A stretch of DNA of 64,000 nucleotides from Actinomadura parmotrematis (GTDB lineage: Bacteria > Actinomycetota > Actinomycetes > Streptosporangiales > Streptosporangiaceae). The position numbers and the translations under genes are program-made. Shown here piece by piece: positions 25,753-34,952 of the stretch. Position 1 is the first letter of the stretch. Every line of letters begins with the position of its first letter. Under the pieces are notes generated by a model, which was not told where the DNA came from, did no database searches, and saw only the letters and a program-made list of their open reading frames with translations. Where the stretch lies: positions 1-64,000 of the forward strand of contig NZ_JAIBOA010000007.1 of assembly GCF_019458805.1 (NCBI RefSeq), written 5' to 3'.

Positions 25753-26730
25753 ATGACGCGACGCACCTCCGCCGCCGGAACCGCCGCCGGAACCGGCACC
25801 GCCGTCCGCCTGCTGGCGGGCACGGCCCTCGGCGCCCTCGCCGCCCGCGCGGCCTACACGGCGCTGACCGCCCGCCCGCCCGGCCTCGCCGGACGGCCCG
25901 GCGCGGAGGTGTGGGGCCGCACCAACCACCGGGGCGAGCCCGTCACCCTGCTGGAGGGCCCGGCGTTCGTGCTGGGCGCCGCCGCGGGCGGCCTGCTCGC
26001 GCCGGGCCCGGCCGGCCGTGACCGCGCGGCGGCGCTGCTGGCGGGCGGTGCGGCCGGCGTCCTCGGCGGCTACGACGACCTCATCGGCACCGCCGGCTCG
26101 CGCGGCTTCAAGGGCCACCTCGGCGCCCTCGCCCGCGGCGAGGTCACCACCGGCGCCGTGAAGATCCTCGGGATCGGCGCGACCGGCCTCGCCGCCGCGG
26201 CCGTCGCGGGCTCGCCCGCGCCGTCCCGCGCCGGCCGCGCGCTCGACGTCGCGCTGAACGGCGTCCTCATCGCCGGCGGCGCCAACCTGATGAACCTGTT
26301 CGACCTGCGGCCCGGCCGCGCCGTCAAGGTCGGCCTGCTCGCCGGGACGCCGCTCGCCCTCACCGGCGGCGGCGCGGTGGCGGCCGCGCCGCTCGGCGCC
26401 GCCGCCGCGCTGCTGCCGACCGACCTCGCCGAGCGGGCCATGCTCGGCGACACCGGCGCCAACGCGCTCGGCGCGCTGCTCGGCCTGGCCGCCGGGCGCC
26501 TCGGCCGCGGCCCCCGCCTCGCCGCCCTCGCCGGCGTCGTCGGGCTGAACGCCGCCAGCGAGTTCGTGTCCTTCACCAAGGTCATCGCGGGCAACCCGGT
26601 GCTGAACCGGATCGACATGCTCGGCCGCCGCACGGTCGCCGCCCCGGCGCCCGCCGCCGCGCCCGCCGCCCCCGCCGCTCCGGGGACCGCCGCGCCCGAG
26701 GACGCGCCCGCCGCCGGCCCCGTCGCCTGA
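25753..26730 (+). CDS. MraY/WecA-like (PNPT) membrane protein with divergent motifs
   Basis: The 325-residue polytopic protein is extremely Ala/Gly-rich, with about eight hydrophobic segments. It keeps reduced versions of polyprenyl-phosphate hexosamine-1-phosphate transferase motifs: GGYDDLIGT (DDxxD region), a MNLFDLRPGRAVK block in place of NxxN-x-DG-x2GL, and LGDTGANALGALLG (GDxGS region). It may be an active divergent PNPT or a non-catalytic relative. It lies between the mctB-like gene and a MurJ-like flippase, so lipid-linked wall precursors are the likely theme. The C-terminus is an Ala/Pro tail. Confidence 0.72.
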   Translation: MTRRTSAAGTAAGTGTAVRLLAGTALGALAARAAYTALTARPPGLAGRPGAEVWGRTNHRGEPVTLLEGPAFVLGAAAGGLLAPGPAGRDRAAALLAGGAAGVLGGYDDLIGTAGSRGFKGHLGALARGEVTTGAVKILGIGATGLAAAAVAGSPAPSRAGRALDVALNGVLIAGGANLMNLFDLRPGRAVKVGLLAGTPLALTGGGAVAAAPLGAAAALLPTDLAERAMLGDTGANALGALLGLAAGRLGRGPRLAALAGVVGLNAASEFVSFTKVIAGNPVLNRIDMLGRRTVAAPAPAAAPAAPAAPGTAAPEDAPAAGPVA

Positions 26731-26764
26731 CCGCTCCCTCCCCCCGGAAGAACCCGCCACCCAC

Positions 26765-28378
26765 GTGTCCACCAGCCTCCGCCGCCTCACCGGCGGTCTC
26801 GCGGGCGCCGCCGTCATCATCGCCGTCATCACCGTGCTGTCGCGGCTGGCCGGCTTCGCCCGCACCTTCGTCTTCTCCCAGACCGTCACGACCTCCTGCC
26901 TCAGCCAGGCGTACTTCACCTCCACCCAGCTCCCGAGCATCGTCTACGAGATCGTCGCGGGCGGCGCGCTCGCCAGCATGGTCGTGCCGGTGCTCGCCGG
27001 GCCCGCCGAGCGCGGCGACCGCGCCCAGGTCCGGCAGATCACCTCGGCGCTGCTGAGCTGGATCGTGCTCGCCATGGTGCCGCTGTCGCTGCTCATGGCG
27101 GTGCTGGCCCGCCCGATCATGGAGCTGCTGGTCGGCCCCGACCTGGCCGGCTGCGCGCGCGGCGACATCGTCGCGGTCGGCGGCGACCTGCTGGCGATCA
27201 TGGCCCCGCAGATGGTCATGTACGGGCTGGCCGTGGTGCTCTACGGGCTGCTGCAGTCGCACCGCCGGTTCGTCGCGCCCGCCCTCGCGCCGCTGATGTC
27301 CAGCCTGGTGGTGATCGCCGCCTACCTGGTGTACGCGCCGCTCGGCCGCGGCTACGAGAACGACCTCGCGCACCTGCCGCTGCCCGCCGAGCTGACGCTC
27401 GGGATCGGCACCGCCCTCGGCGGCGTCGCCCTCGCCGCGACCGCCGGCGTCGCCGCCTGGCGGCTCCGCCTCGGCCTGCGGCCCACCCTGCGCTTCCCGC
27501 CGGGGGTGGCGCGCCGGGTGCGGCGCCTCGCCGCCGCGGGCCTCGCCACCGTCGTCGCGCAGCAGCTCTCGGCGCTGCTGGTGGTCCGGCTCAGCTATTC
27601 GGGCACCGGCGGCGCCCTCGCCAACTACCAGTACGCCTGGGCGATCTACCTGCTGCCCTGGGCGATCCTGGCGGTGCCGATCGCCACCAGCGCCTTCCCG
27701 ATGCTGTCGGCGCGCATCAGCGCGGGCGAGCAGGACCGCTTCGACGCCATCACCGCCGCCACCACCCGCGCGGTGGTCCTGGTGTCGTGCCTCGGCGCCG
27801 CCGCCCTCGCCGCCGTCGCGCTGCCCGCCTCGGCCGTCTTCAACCCCGGCCGCCCCGACCAGCAGGAGGTGCTGGCCCGCGCGGTGCTGGCGTTCGCGCC
27901 CGGCCTGCTCGGCTACGGCCTCATCGCCCACCTCGGCCGCGTGCTGTACGCCTGCGGGCGCGGCAAGATGGGCGCCCTCGCCACCATCGCCGGCTGGCTG
28001 TCGGTCATGGCCGCCGACGTGGCGCTCGTCGCGGCCGCCGACCGCAAGTGGGTCGTGGCGGCGCTCGGCGCGGGCAACGCGCTCGGCATGACCGTCGCCG
28101 GCGTCCTGCTGCTGGCCACGCTGGTGCGGGCCCGCGGCCGCGCCGCCGTCCGCGGCCTGCCCCGCGTGCTGGCCGCCGGGCTGGCGGGCGGCGCGGCGGG
28201 CGCCGCCGCCGGGTACGCGGTCGCGGCCTGGTTCGGGATCGGCGCGCAGGTGGCCAATGTGGCGGTCGCGGTTTTCGCGGCCGTGATCGCGGTAGGCGTG
28301 TTCGTGGCGGTGACATTCGTGATCGACGGCCGGGACCTGCGGGCCGTCCTCAGCCGGAGGGTGACGCGCAATGCCTGA
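26765..28378 (+). CDS. MurJ/MviN-like lipid flippase
   Basis: This 537-residue polytopic MOP-superfamily protein has about 14 hydrophobic segments, starting VIIAVITVLSRLAGFARTFVF, the MurJ N-terminal signature. An early PSIVYEIVAGGALASMVVPVLAG motif also fits. It probably flips a lipid-linked precursor across the membrane. It lacks the kinase-like/FHA C-terminus of mycobacterial MviN and may be an exopolysaccharide-type paralogue rather than the essential lipid II flippase. It starts at GTG 26765 and overlaps the glycosyltransferase gene by 8 nt. Confidence 0.85.
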   Translation: MSTSLRRLTGGLAGAAVIIAVITVLSRLAGFARTFVFSQTVTTSCLSQAYFTSTQLPSIVYEIVAGGALASMVVPVLAGPAERGDRAQVRQITSALLSWIVLAMVPLSLLMAVLARPIMELLVGPDLAGCARGDIVAVGGDLLAIMAPQMVMYGLAVVLYGLLQSHRRFVAPALAPLMSSLVVIAAYLVYAPLGRGYENDLAHLPLPAELTLGIGTALGGVALAATAGVAAWRLRLGLRPTLRFPPGVARRVRRLAAAGLATVVAQQLSALLVVRLSYSGTGGALANYQYAWAIYLLPWAILAVPIATSAFPMLSARISAGEQDRFDAITAATTRAVVLVSCLGAAALAAVALPASAVFNPGRPDQQEVLARAVLAFAPGLLGYGLIAHLGRVLYACGRGKMGALATIAGWLSVMAADVALVAAADRKWVVAALGAGNALGMTVAGVLLLATLVRARGRAAVRGLPRVLAAGLAGGAAGAAAGYAVAAWFGIGAQVANVAVAVFAAVIAVGVFVAVTFVIDGRDLRAVLSRRVTRNA

Positions 28379-29567
28379 CGAGAAGAAGCCCGACCAGGAG
28401 CCGGACGGGAAGAGGCCGGCCGCGCCGGAGCGGCTGGACGGCCTGCGGGTGGCGCTGGTGCTCGGCACCGCCGCCGGCGGCCTCGGCCGCCACGTGCGGG
28501 CGGTCGCCGCCGGCCTCGCCGAGCGCGGCGCGGGCGTCGTGGTGTGCGGCCCGGCCGCGACCGAGGAGTCCTACGGCTTCACCGGCCCCGGCGTCCGGTT
28601 CGCCGAGGTCGACGTCGCCGACCGGCCGCGCCCCGTGCAGGACGCCCGCGCCGTCCTCCGGCTGCGGCGGCTGCTCGCGGACGCCGACGTGGTGCACGCC
28701 CACGGCCTGCGCGCGGGCGCCCTCGCGATCGCGGCGACCGCGCGCGTCGCGCCCGGCCCGCTGCGCCTGTCGCGCGGAGGAGCCCCCGTCGTGGTCACGC
28801 TGCACAACGCCGTGCTCGCCGGGGGCCGCACCGCCGCCGTCTACGGGGCGCTGGAGCGGGTCGTGGCGCGCGGCGCCGCGATGGTCCTCGGCGTCTCCCC
28901 GGACCTGGAGGAGCGGATGCGGGCCCTGCACGCCCGCCGCGTCGGCCTCGCGCTGGTGCCCTCGCCCGCCCCGGACGCCCCACCGGACCCGGCCGCCCGC
29001 GACCGCGTGCGCGCCGCCCTCGGCGCGGGGGAGCGGCCGCTGATCGTCACCGTGGGCCGGCTCGCCGACCAGAAGGGCCTGCCGACGCTGCTGGACGCCG
29101 CGGCCGGCTGGGACCGGCGCGCCCCGAAGCCGCTCGTCGCGATCGCCGGCGACGGGCCGCTCCGCCCCGAGCTGGAGGCCCGCATCGGCGCCGAGGACCT
29201 TCCGGTCCGGCTGCTCGGCCACCGCGCGGACGTCCCGGACCTGCTCGCCGCCGCCGACGTGGCGGTGGTGCCGAGCGTCTGGGAGGGCCAGCCCCTCATC
29301 GTCCAGGAGATCCTGCGGGCCGGGCGGCCGCTGGTGGCGACCCGTGTCGGCGGCATCCCGGTCATGGTCGGCGCGGACGCCGCGCTGCTCGTCGAGCCGG
29401 GCGAGGCGGAGGCGCTGGAGCGGGCCGTCGCGAGCGTCCTGGACGATCCGGAGCTCGCCGCCCGGCTCGGCGCCGCCGCGCTGCGACGGGCCGGGACGCT
29501 GCCGACCGAGCGGGACGCCGTCGATCAGCTCGCCGGGATCTACCGGGGCCTGACGGAACGCAAATAG
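28371..29567 (+). CDS. GT4 family glycosyltransferase
   Basis: The 398-residue GT-B glycosyltransferase has an N-terminal donor-fold start (LVLGTAAGGLGRHVRAVAAGL) and mid-domain VTVGRLADQKGLPTLLDA. The GT4 signature is VVPSVWEGQPLIVQEILRAG followed by VATRVGGIPVMVG. A charged N-terminal tail of about 20 residues precedes it. It probably adds a sugar to a lipid-linked or surface glycan, working with the coupled MurJ-like flippase and the MraY-like protein. Acceptor and sugar are unknown. Confidence 0.85.
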   Translation: MPDEKKPDQEPDGKRPAAPERLDGLRVALVLGTAAGGLGRHVRAVAAGLAERGAGVVVCGPAATEESYGFTGPGVRFAEVDVADRPRPVQDARAVLRLRRLLADADVVHAHGLRAGALAIAATARVAPGPLRLSRGGAPVVVTLHNAVLAGGRTAAVYGALERVVARGAAMVLGVSPDLEERMRALHARRVGLALVPSPAPDAPPDPAARDRVRAALGAGERPLIVTVGRLADQKGLPTLLDAAAGWDRRAPKPLVAIAGDGPLRPELEARIGAEDLPVRLLGHRADVPDLLAAADVAVVPSVWEGQPLIVQEILRAGRPLVATRVGGIPVMVGADAALLVEPGEAEALERAVASVLDDPELAARLGAAALRRAGTLPTERDAVDQLAGIYRGLTERK

Positions 29568-29610
29568 TCCCGCCCGCCGGGAACGGACCGGGGCGCCGCC
29601 GCGTTGTAGG

Positions 29611-29735
29611 GGATATGGAGGGGAGTATCCCCCAACGGCGCCTTCGTCAATACGGTCGGTCCGCACCGGCCCGGAGCGCCGGCCCCCGCAGCGGGGCGGG
29701 AGAGACCTCCGAGGCATCTTCGCGCTCGGAGGCAC
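29611..29735 (+). promoter_or_regulatory. yybP-ykoY manganese riboswitch with SD-sequestering hairpin
   Basis: The conserved motif GGGGAGTA is at 29620-29627 and GAGACC at 29702-29707; they are the two loop consensus blocks of the yybP-ykoY aptamer. Closing helix P1 would be GGAGG (29617-29621) with CCTCC (29706-29710). The same CCTCCGAG (29706-29713) is also perfectly complementary to CTCGGAGG (29725-29732), which contains the SD of terC, 7 nt before its GTG. Metal binding that forms P1 would free the SD: a translational ON switch. The motifs are seen; Mn2+ specificity comes from the known family. Confidence 0.85.
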
Positions 29736-29739
29736 CCTC

Positions 29740-30756
29740 GTGCACGTCGCCCCCTGGGTCTGGGCCCTGACGATCGTCGGGATCCTGGCCGTCATCCTCA
29801 CCGACCTGCTGGTCATCCACCGCAACGACACCCGCGAGTTCACCACCCGCCGGGCCGCGTTCTGGTCCGCCGTCTACATCGGCCTCGCGGTCGCGTTCGG
29901 GCTGGGCGTCTGGATCTTCTGGGACGGGACGCACGCCGCGCAGTACTTCGGCGGCTTCGTCACCGAGAAGAGCCTGAGCGTCGACAACCTGTTCGTCTTC
30001 ATGGTGATCCTCGCCCGGTTCGCGGTGCCCAAGCACGCCCAGCACACCGTGCTGATGGCCGGGATCGTCATCGCGCTGGTGCTGCGCGGCGTCTTCATCG
30101 CCGTCGGCGCCGCCGCCCTGTCCACCTTCACCTGGGTGTTCTTCCTCTTCGGCGCCTTCCTCATCTGGACCGCGATCGGCCTCGTCCGCCACGGCGACGA
30201 GGACGCGGAGTTCAAGGAGAACTTCCTGCTGCGCTGGGTGAAGCGCGCCGTCCCGACCACCGAGGACTACCAGGGCAACAAGGCCGTCGTGCGGCGCGGC
30301 GGCAAGCTGGTCGCCACCCCGCTGCTCATCGTCATGATCGCGATCGGGTCCACCGACGTGCTGTTCGCGCTGGACTCCATCCCGGCGATCTTCGGGCTGA
30401 CCACCGAGCCCTACCTGGTGTTCACCGCCAACGCCTTCGCGCTGATGGGCCTCGTCCAGCTCTACTTCCTGCTCGACGGGCTCACCGACCGGCTGGTCTA
30501 CCTCGGCCACGGCCTGGCGTTCATCCTCGGCTTCATCGGCGTCAAGCTGATCTTCCACGCGCTGCACGAGTACGGCGCGCACTGGGCCCCCGACATCTCG
30601 ACCTGGCTGTCGCTCGCGGTCATCGCCGGCACCCTGGTCGCCACCACCGCGGCCAGCCTGGCGTCGTCCAAGAACCCGGCGCGCGTGCCCGTTCCGGCCG
30701 CCGGCGAGGACGAGTCCGCAGGTGAGCGCGCCGCGACCGGCGAGCGCCGGGACTGA
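29740..30756 (+). CDS. TerC family integral membrane protein (Mn exporter type)
   Basis: This 338-residue TerC/Alx family protein has about nine membrane segments. Family motifs are ITEKSLSVDNLFVF-like (VTEKSLSVDNLFVFMVIL, about 75-92) and the second acidic half-site ALDSIPAIFGLTTEPYLVF (about 210-230). TerC/Alx proteins export Mn2+ or supply it to exoenzymes. The riboswitch upstream supports a manganese role. The GTG start at 29740 has GGAGG 7 nt upstream, inside the switching hairpin. The C-terminal tail is hydrophilic. Confidence 0.92.
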   Translation: MHVAPWVWALTIVGILAVILTDLLVIHRNDTREFTTRRAAFWSAVYIGLAVAFGLGVWIFWDGTHAAQYFGGFVTEKSLSVDNLFVFMVILARFAVPKHAQHTVLMAGIVIALVLRGVFIAVGAAALSTFTWVFFLFGAFLIWTAIGLVRHGDEDAEFKENFLLRWVKRAVPTTEDYQGNKAVVRRGGKLVATPLLIVMIAIGSTDVLFALDSIPAIFGLTTEPYLVFTANAFALMGLVQLYFLLDGLTDRLVYLGHGLAFILGFIGVKLIFHALHEYGAHWAPDISTWLSLAVIAGTLVATTAASLASSKNPARVPVPAAGEDESAGERAATGERRD

Positions 30757-30781
30757 GACCGGGGTCACTGCAGCGGTAAAT

Positions 30782-30800
30782 CAGAATGCTGTTCTAGAAT
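30782..30800. promoter_or_regulatory. KstR-like half-palindrome overlapping a -10 box
   Basis: The sequence CAGAATGCTGTTCTAG (30782-30797) is an imperfect inverted repeat. Its right side matches the TetR-type KstR/FadR-like half-site GTTCTAG. TAGAAT at 30795-30800 could be the -10 of the acyl-CoA dehydrogenase gene, 34 nt upstream of its ATG. Weakly supported. Confidence 0.35.
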
Positions 30801-30833
30801 CGCGTCCAACAGCGGTTCGAGAGAAGGTGACGC

Positions 30834-33032
30834 ATGGCCATCGGGCTCACCGAAGAGCATGAGGCACTCGCCGATTCGGTACGCGGGTTCGCCGAGCGCA
30901 ACATCCCCGTGTCGGTCGTGAGGGCCGCCCTGGAGGCCGGCGCCGAGGAGCGCCCGGCGTTCTGGACCGGCCTCGCCGAGCAGGGCCTGCTCGGCCTGCA
31001 CCTCGCCGAGGACCTCGGCGGCGCCGGCTACGGGCTGCTGGAGCTGGCCGTCGCGGTCGAGGCGCTCGGCCGCGCCGCCGCGCCCGGCCCGTTCCTGCCG
31101 ACCGTCCTCGCCAGCGCCGCGATCGACGCGTCCGGCGCCGGCAAGGCCCGCGCCGCGCTGCTGCCCGGCCTCGCCGACGGCAGCACCACCGCCGCCCTCG
31201 CCCTGACCGGCGGCCTCACCGGCAGCCGCGACGGCGGCGCGCTGGTGGTGAGCGGCACCGCCGCGACCGTCCTCGGCGCCGCGCTCGCCGACGTGCTGGT
31301 TCTGCCGGTCGCGGTCGGCGACGCCACCGAGTGGGTCGTGGTGGACGCCGGCGACGTCACCGTCACCCCGGTCGACAGCCTGGACCGGGTCCGGCGCGTC
31401 GCCCGCGTCGAGGCCGACGGCGTCGCCGTCCAGGCCGACCGGGTGCTGGACGGCCTCACCGAGGGCCGGGTCCGCGACCTGGCGGCGGTGCTGTTCGGCG
31501 CCGAGGCGGCCGGCCTGTCCGGCTGGCTCGTCACGACGGCGAGCGAGTACGCCAAGGTCCGCGAGCAGTTCGGCCGCCCGATCGGCCAGTTCCAGGGCGT
31601 CAAGCACAAGGCCGCCCGGATGCTGATCGCCTCCGAGCAGGCCGGCGCCGCCGCCTGGGACGCCGCCCGCGCCCTGGACGAGGGCGCGCCCGAGGCCGGC
31701 TTCGCCGCCGCCGTCGCGGCCGTCATCGCCGTCGACGCCGGCGTGCAGACCGCCCGCGACGCCATCCAGATCCTCGGCGGCATCGGGTTCACCTGGGAGC
31801 ACGAGGCGCACGTCTACCTGCGCCGCGCGCTCACCCTGCGGGCCCTGCTCGGCCCGGCCAAGGACTGGGCCGCGATCGTGGCGGACAAGGCCCTGGCCGG
31901 CGGCCGCCGCGAGGTCGAGCTGGAGCTCGACGACGACACCGAGCCGCTGCGCGAGCGGATCCGCGGCGAGATCGCCGAGCTCGCCGCGATCTCCGACAAG
32001 GGCGAGCTCAACACCAAAATGGGCGACGAGGGCTGGACCGTCCCGCACTTCCCGAAGCCCTGGGGGCGCGGCGCGGGCCCGGTCGAGCAGATCCTGATCC
32101 AGCAGGAGCTGAAGGCCGCCAAGGTCAAGGCGCCCAACCTGGTGATCGGCGCCTGGCTGGTGCCGTCCCTGGTCCGCTACGGGTCCGAGGAGCAGAAGGA
32201 GCGCTTCCTGCGCCCGACGCTGCGCGGCCAGATCGTGTGGTGCCAGCTGTTCTCCGAGCCCGGCGCGGGCTCCGACCTCGCCTCCCTGTCGATGAAGGCC
32301 GAGCGGGTCGAGGGCGGCTGGAAGCTCACCGGCCAGAAGATCTGGACCTCGGTCGCGCAGTTCGCCCAGTGGGGCTTCTGCATCGCCCGCACCGACCCGT
32401 CGGCGGCCAAGCACGACGGCATCACCTACTTCCTCGTGGACATGAAGTCCGAGGGCGTGGACGTGCGGCCGCTGAAGGAGCTCACCGGCGAGGCCATCTT
32501 CAACGAGGTGTTCCTCGACGGCGTGTTCGTGCCCGACGACTGCGTCGTCGGCGAGGTGAACAAGGGCTGGCAGGTCGCCCGCAACACCCTGTCCAACGAG
32601 CGGGTGTCGCTGTCGACCGGCGGCGGCATGGGCATGGGCGTGCCCGAGCTGCTGAAGTTCTTCGCCGGCCGTGAGCTCGGGCCGGTCGCGGCCGCCGAGG
32701 TCGGCCGGCTCGTCGCGCAGGGCCAGTCCATCGACCTGCTCGGCCTCCGCACCACCCTGAAGCAGCTGAACGGGGTGGAGCCGGGCGCCGAGGCCAGCGT
32801 CCGCAAGCTGCTCGGCGTGCAGTTCAACCAGGACGTCGCCGACCACTGCTGGGCGGCGCAGGGCGAGGCCGCGGCCACCGAGGTCCCGCTGGCCGAGAGC
32901 GGCATCGTGGCGCGCGCCATGCTGTTCAGCCGGGCCATGACGATCTACGGCGGCACCACCGAGGTGCAGCTCAACATCATCGGCGAGCGGCTGCTCGGGC
33001 TGCCGCGCGACCCCGAGCCGGTGAAGAGGTAG
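30834..33032 (+). CDS. Fused two-domain acyl-CoA dehydrogenase
   Basis: This 732-residue protein consists of two tandem acyl-CoA dehydrogenase units. Unit 1 (1-375) ends with REQFGRPIGQFQGVKH and ILGGIGFTWEHEAHVYLRR. Unit 2 (about 385-732) has the FAD/substrate motifs LFSEPGAGSDLASL and GGWKLTGQKIWTS, and ends IYGGTTEVQLNIIGERLLGLP, where the Glu is the likely base. The layout equals mycobacterial FadE6/FadE34-type fused heterodimers, some of which oxidise steroid side-chain CoA esters. The substrate here is inferred only. SD AGAAGG is 7 nt before ATG 30834. Confidence 0.9.
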   Translation: MAIGLTEEHEALADSVRGFAERNIPVSVVRAALEAGAEERPAFWTGLAEQGLLGLHLAEDLGGAGYGLLELAVAVEALGRAAAPGPFLPTVLASAAIDASGAGKARAALLPGLADGSTTAALALTGGLTGSRDGGALVVSGTAATVLGAALADVLVLPVAVGDATEWVVVDAGDVTVTPVDSLDRVRRVARVEADGVAVQADRVLDGLTEGRVRDLAAVLFGAEAAGLSGWLVTTASEYAKVREQFGRPIGQFQGVKHKAARMLIASEQAGAAAWDAARALDEGAPEAGFAAAVAAVIAVDAGVQTARDAIQILGGIGFTWEHEAHVYLRRALTLRALLGPAKDWAAIVADKALAGGRREVELELDDDTEPLRERIRGEIAELAAISDKGELNTKMGDEGWTVPHFPKPWGRGAGPVEQILIQQELKAAKVKAPNLVIGAWLVPSLVRYGSEEQKERFLRPTLRGQIVWCQLFSEPGAGSDLASLSMKAERVEGGWKLTGQKIWTSVAQFAQWGFCIARTDPSAAKHDGITYFLVDMKSEGVDVRPLKELTGEAIFNEVFLDGVFVPDDCVVGEVNKGWQVARNTLSNERVSLSTGGGMGMGVPELLKFFAGRELGPVAAAEVGRLVAQGQSIDLLGLRTTLKQLNGVEPGAEASVRKLLGVQFNQDVADHCWAAQGEAAATEVPLAESGIVARAMLFSRAMTIYGGTTEVQLNIIGERLLGLPRDPEPVKR

Positions 33033-33048
33033 CGTCCGCGTCCCGGGT

Positions 33049-33072
33049 CCGGTCCCGCCGCGGCGGGACCGG
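33049..33072. terminator. Bidirectional terminator, perfect 12-bp palindrome
   Basis: Arms at 33049-33060 and 33061-33072 are perfectly complementary. They lie between the acyl-CoA dehydrogenase stop (33032) and the opposing stop at 33075. Confidence 0.7.
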
Positions 33073-33074
33073 GC

Positions 33075-33428
33075 TCAGGAGCGGGGCCGGAACTGGTAGC
33101 CGAGGTTGATCGCCACGATCGCCAGCCAGACCGTGAGCAGCCCGCCCATGCCCGCCTGGGTGGCGCCGATCGCGCTCAGCGGGATCGCGGCGGCCAGCGT
33201 GATCACCACGACGGCGATGCTGAAGTCGCGCGGCGGGCGGTCGGCCGGCGCGGCGCGCACCGCGCGGCGGGGGGCGGGGGCCGTGCGGGCGTCGAGCGCC
33301 TCCTCGAGGCGCTCGACGATCGACTGGGCGAACGCCTCGTCGTAGTCGGGCCCCAGTTCGCGGCGGGCGGCCATGGGGGCCCGCAGAGCCGCGCCGAGCT
33401 CGTCGTGCGGCAGCCGGTGAGTCGTCAT
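33075..33428 (-). CDS. Small two-helix membrane protein
   Basis: The 117-residue protein has a soluble acidic/basic N-terminus (LPHDELGAALRAPMAARREL, DEAFAQSIVERLEEALDAR) and two adjacent membrane helices (IAVVVITLAAAIPLSAIGA; GLLTVWLAIVAINLGYQF). The topology resembles DUF1707/SHOCT-adjacent actinobacterial integral membrane proteins. No catalytic motif. ATG 33428. It is divergent from the lipoprotein gene. Function unknown. Confidence 0.7.
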   Translation of the reverse strand: MTTHRLPHDELGAALRAPMAARRELGPDYDEAFAQSIVERLEEALDARTAPAPRRAVRAAPADRPPRDFSIAVVVITLAAAIPLSAIGATQAGMGGLLTVWLAIVAINLGYQFRPRS

Positions 33429-33596
33429 GTTCCGGTTATAGGTCGGCGGACCGGGACCTGGCATCATCCTGCGGGACCAAACACCCCGTACCTCGCAAGT
33501 TCCATCCCGGGCCGGATACGGTACCGATCGGCGCCCGACCCCGCCCCGCCGCGTCCCGCTCCGCCCGTCCCCGCCCAGAATCCCCGGAGGTCACCC

Positions 33597-34066
33597 GTGA
33601 ACATGCGGGTCCGCTCGACCGCATCCCTCGCCTGCGCGGTGCTCGGCGCCGCCCTCGCGCTGACCGCCTGCGGCGGGGGCGAGAAGAAGGACGCGACGCT
33701 GCCGCCTCCGCCGCCGACCACCCTCGCGCCGCTGCCCACGGTGCGGGCCGCCGACGTCAAGCCGCTCGTCGGCCGCTGGGTCGGCGCGCAGAAGGACTAC
33801 TTCCAGTTCGCCGCGAACGGCACCGGCGTGTGGGTGCTGCGCGGCAAGGAGTACTGGAAGGGCACCGCGATCCCCGACGGCAAGGACAAGTACCGCTTCT
33901 CCTGGGAGGGCGGCGACCCGCAGAAGGCGTCGTACTGGGGCGTGACGCTCACCGACGGCGGGACCAAGCTGCTGTTCGCCGGGACCGGCCAGACCTACAC
34001 CAAGTCCAAGGGCAAGGGCGCCCCGAAGTCCACCGCCAAGGCCACCCCCACCGCGAAGGCCGCGCA

Positions 34067-34070
<4 letters not shown>
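33597..34070 (+). CDS. Lipoprotein of MoxR-VWA operon
   Basis: The 157-residue protein has a type II signal ending ALALTACGGG (lipobox, Cys about residue 26), a Pro-rich linker (PPPPPTTLAPLP), a beta-rich domain (VGRWVGAQKDYFQFAANGTGVWVLRG) and a Lys/Ala tail. The beta part resembles small lipocalin/META-like folds that follow lipoboxes in actinobacteria, but I cannot assign a family. GTG 33597 has GGAGG 7 nt upstream. Its TGA overlaps the GTG of the MoxR gene, so it may be a membrane-anchored partner of the ATPase system. Confidence 0.78.
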
Positions 34071-34948
<878 letters not shown>

Positions 34949-34952
34949 GCCG

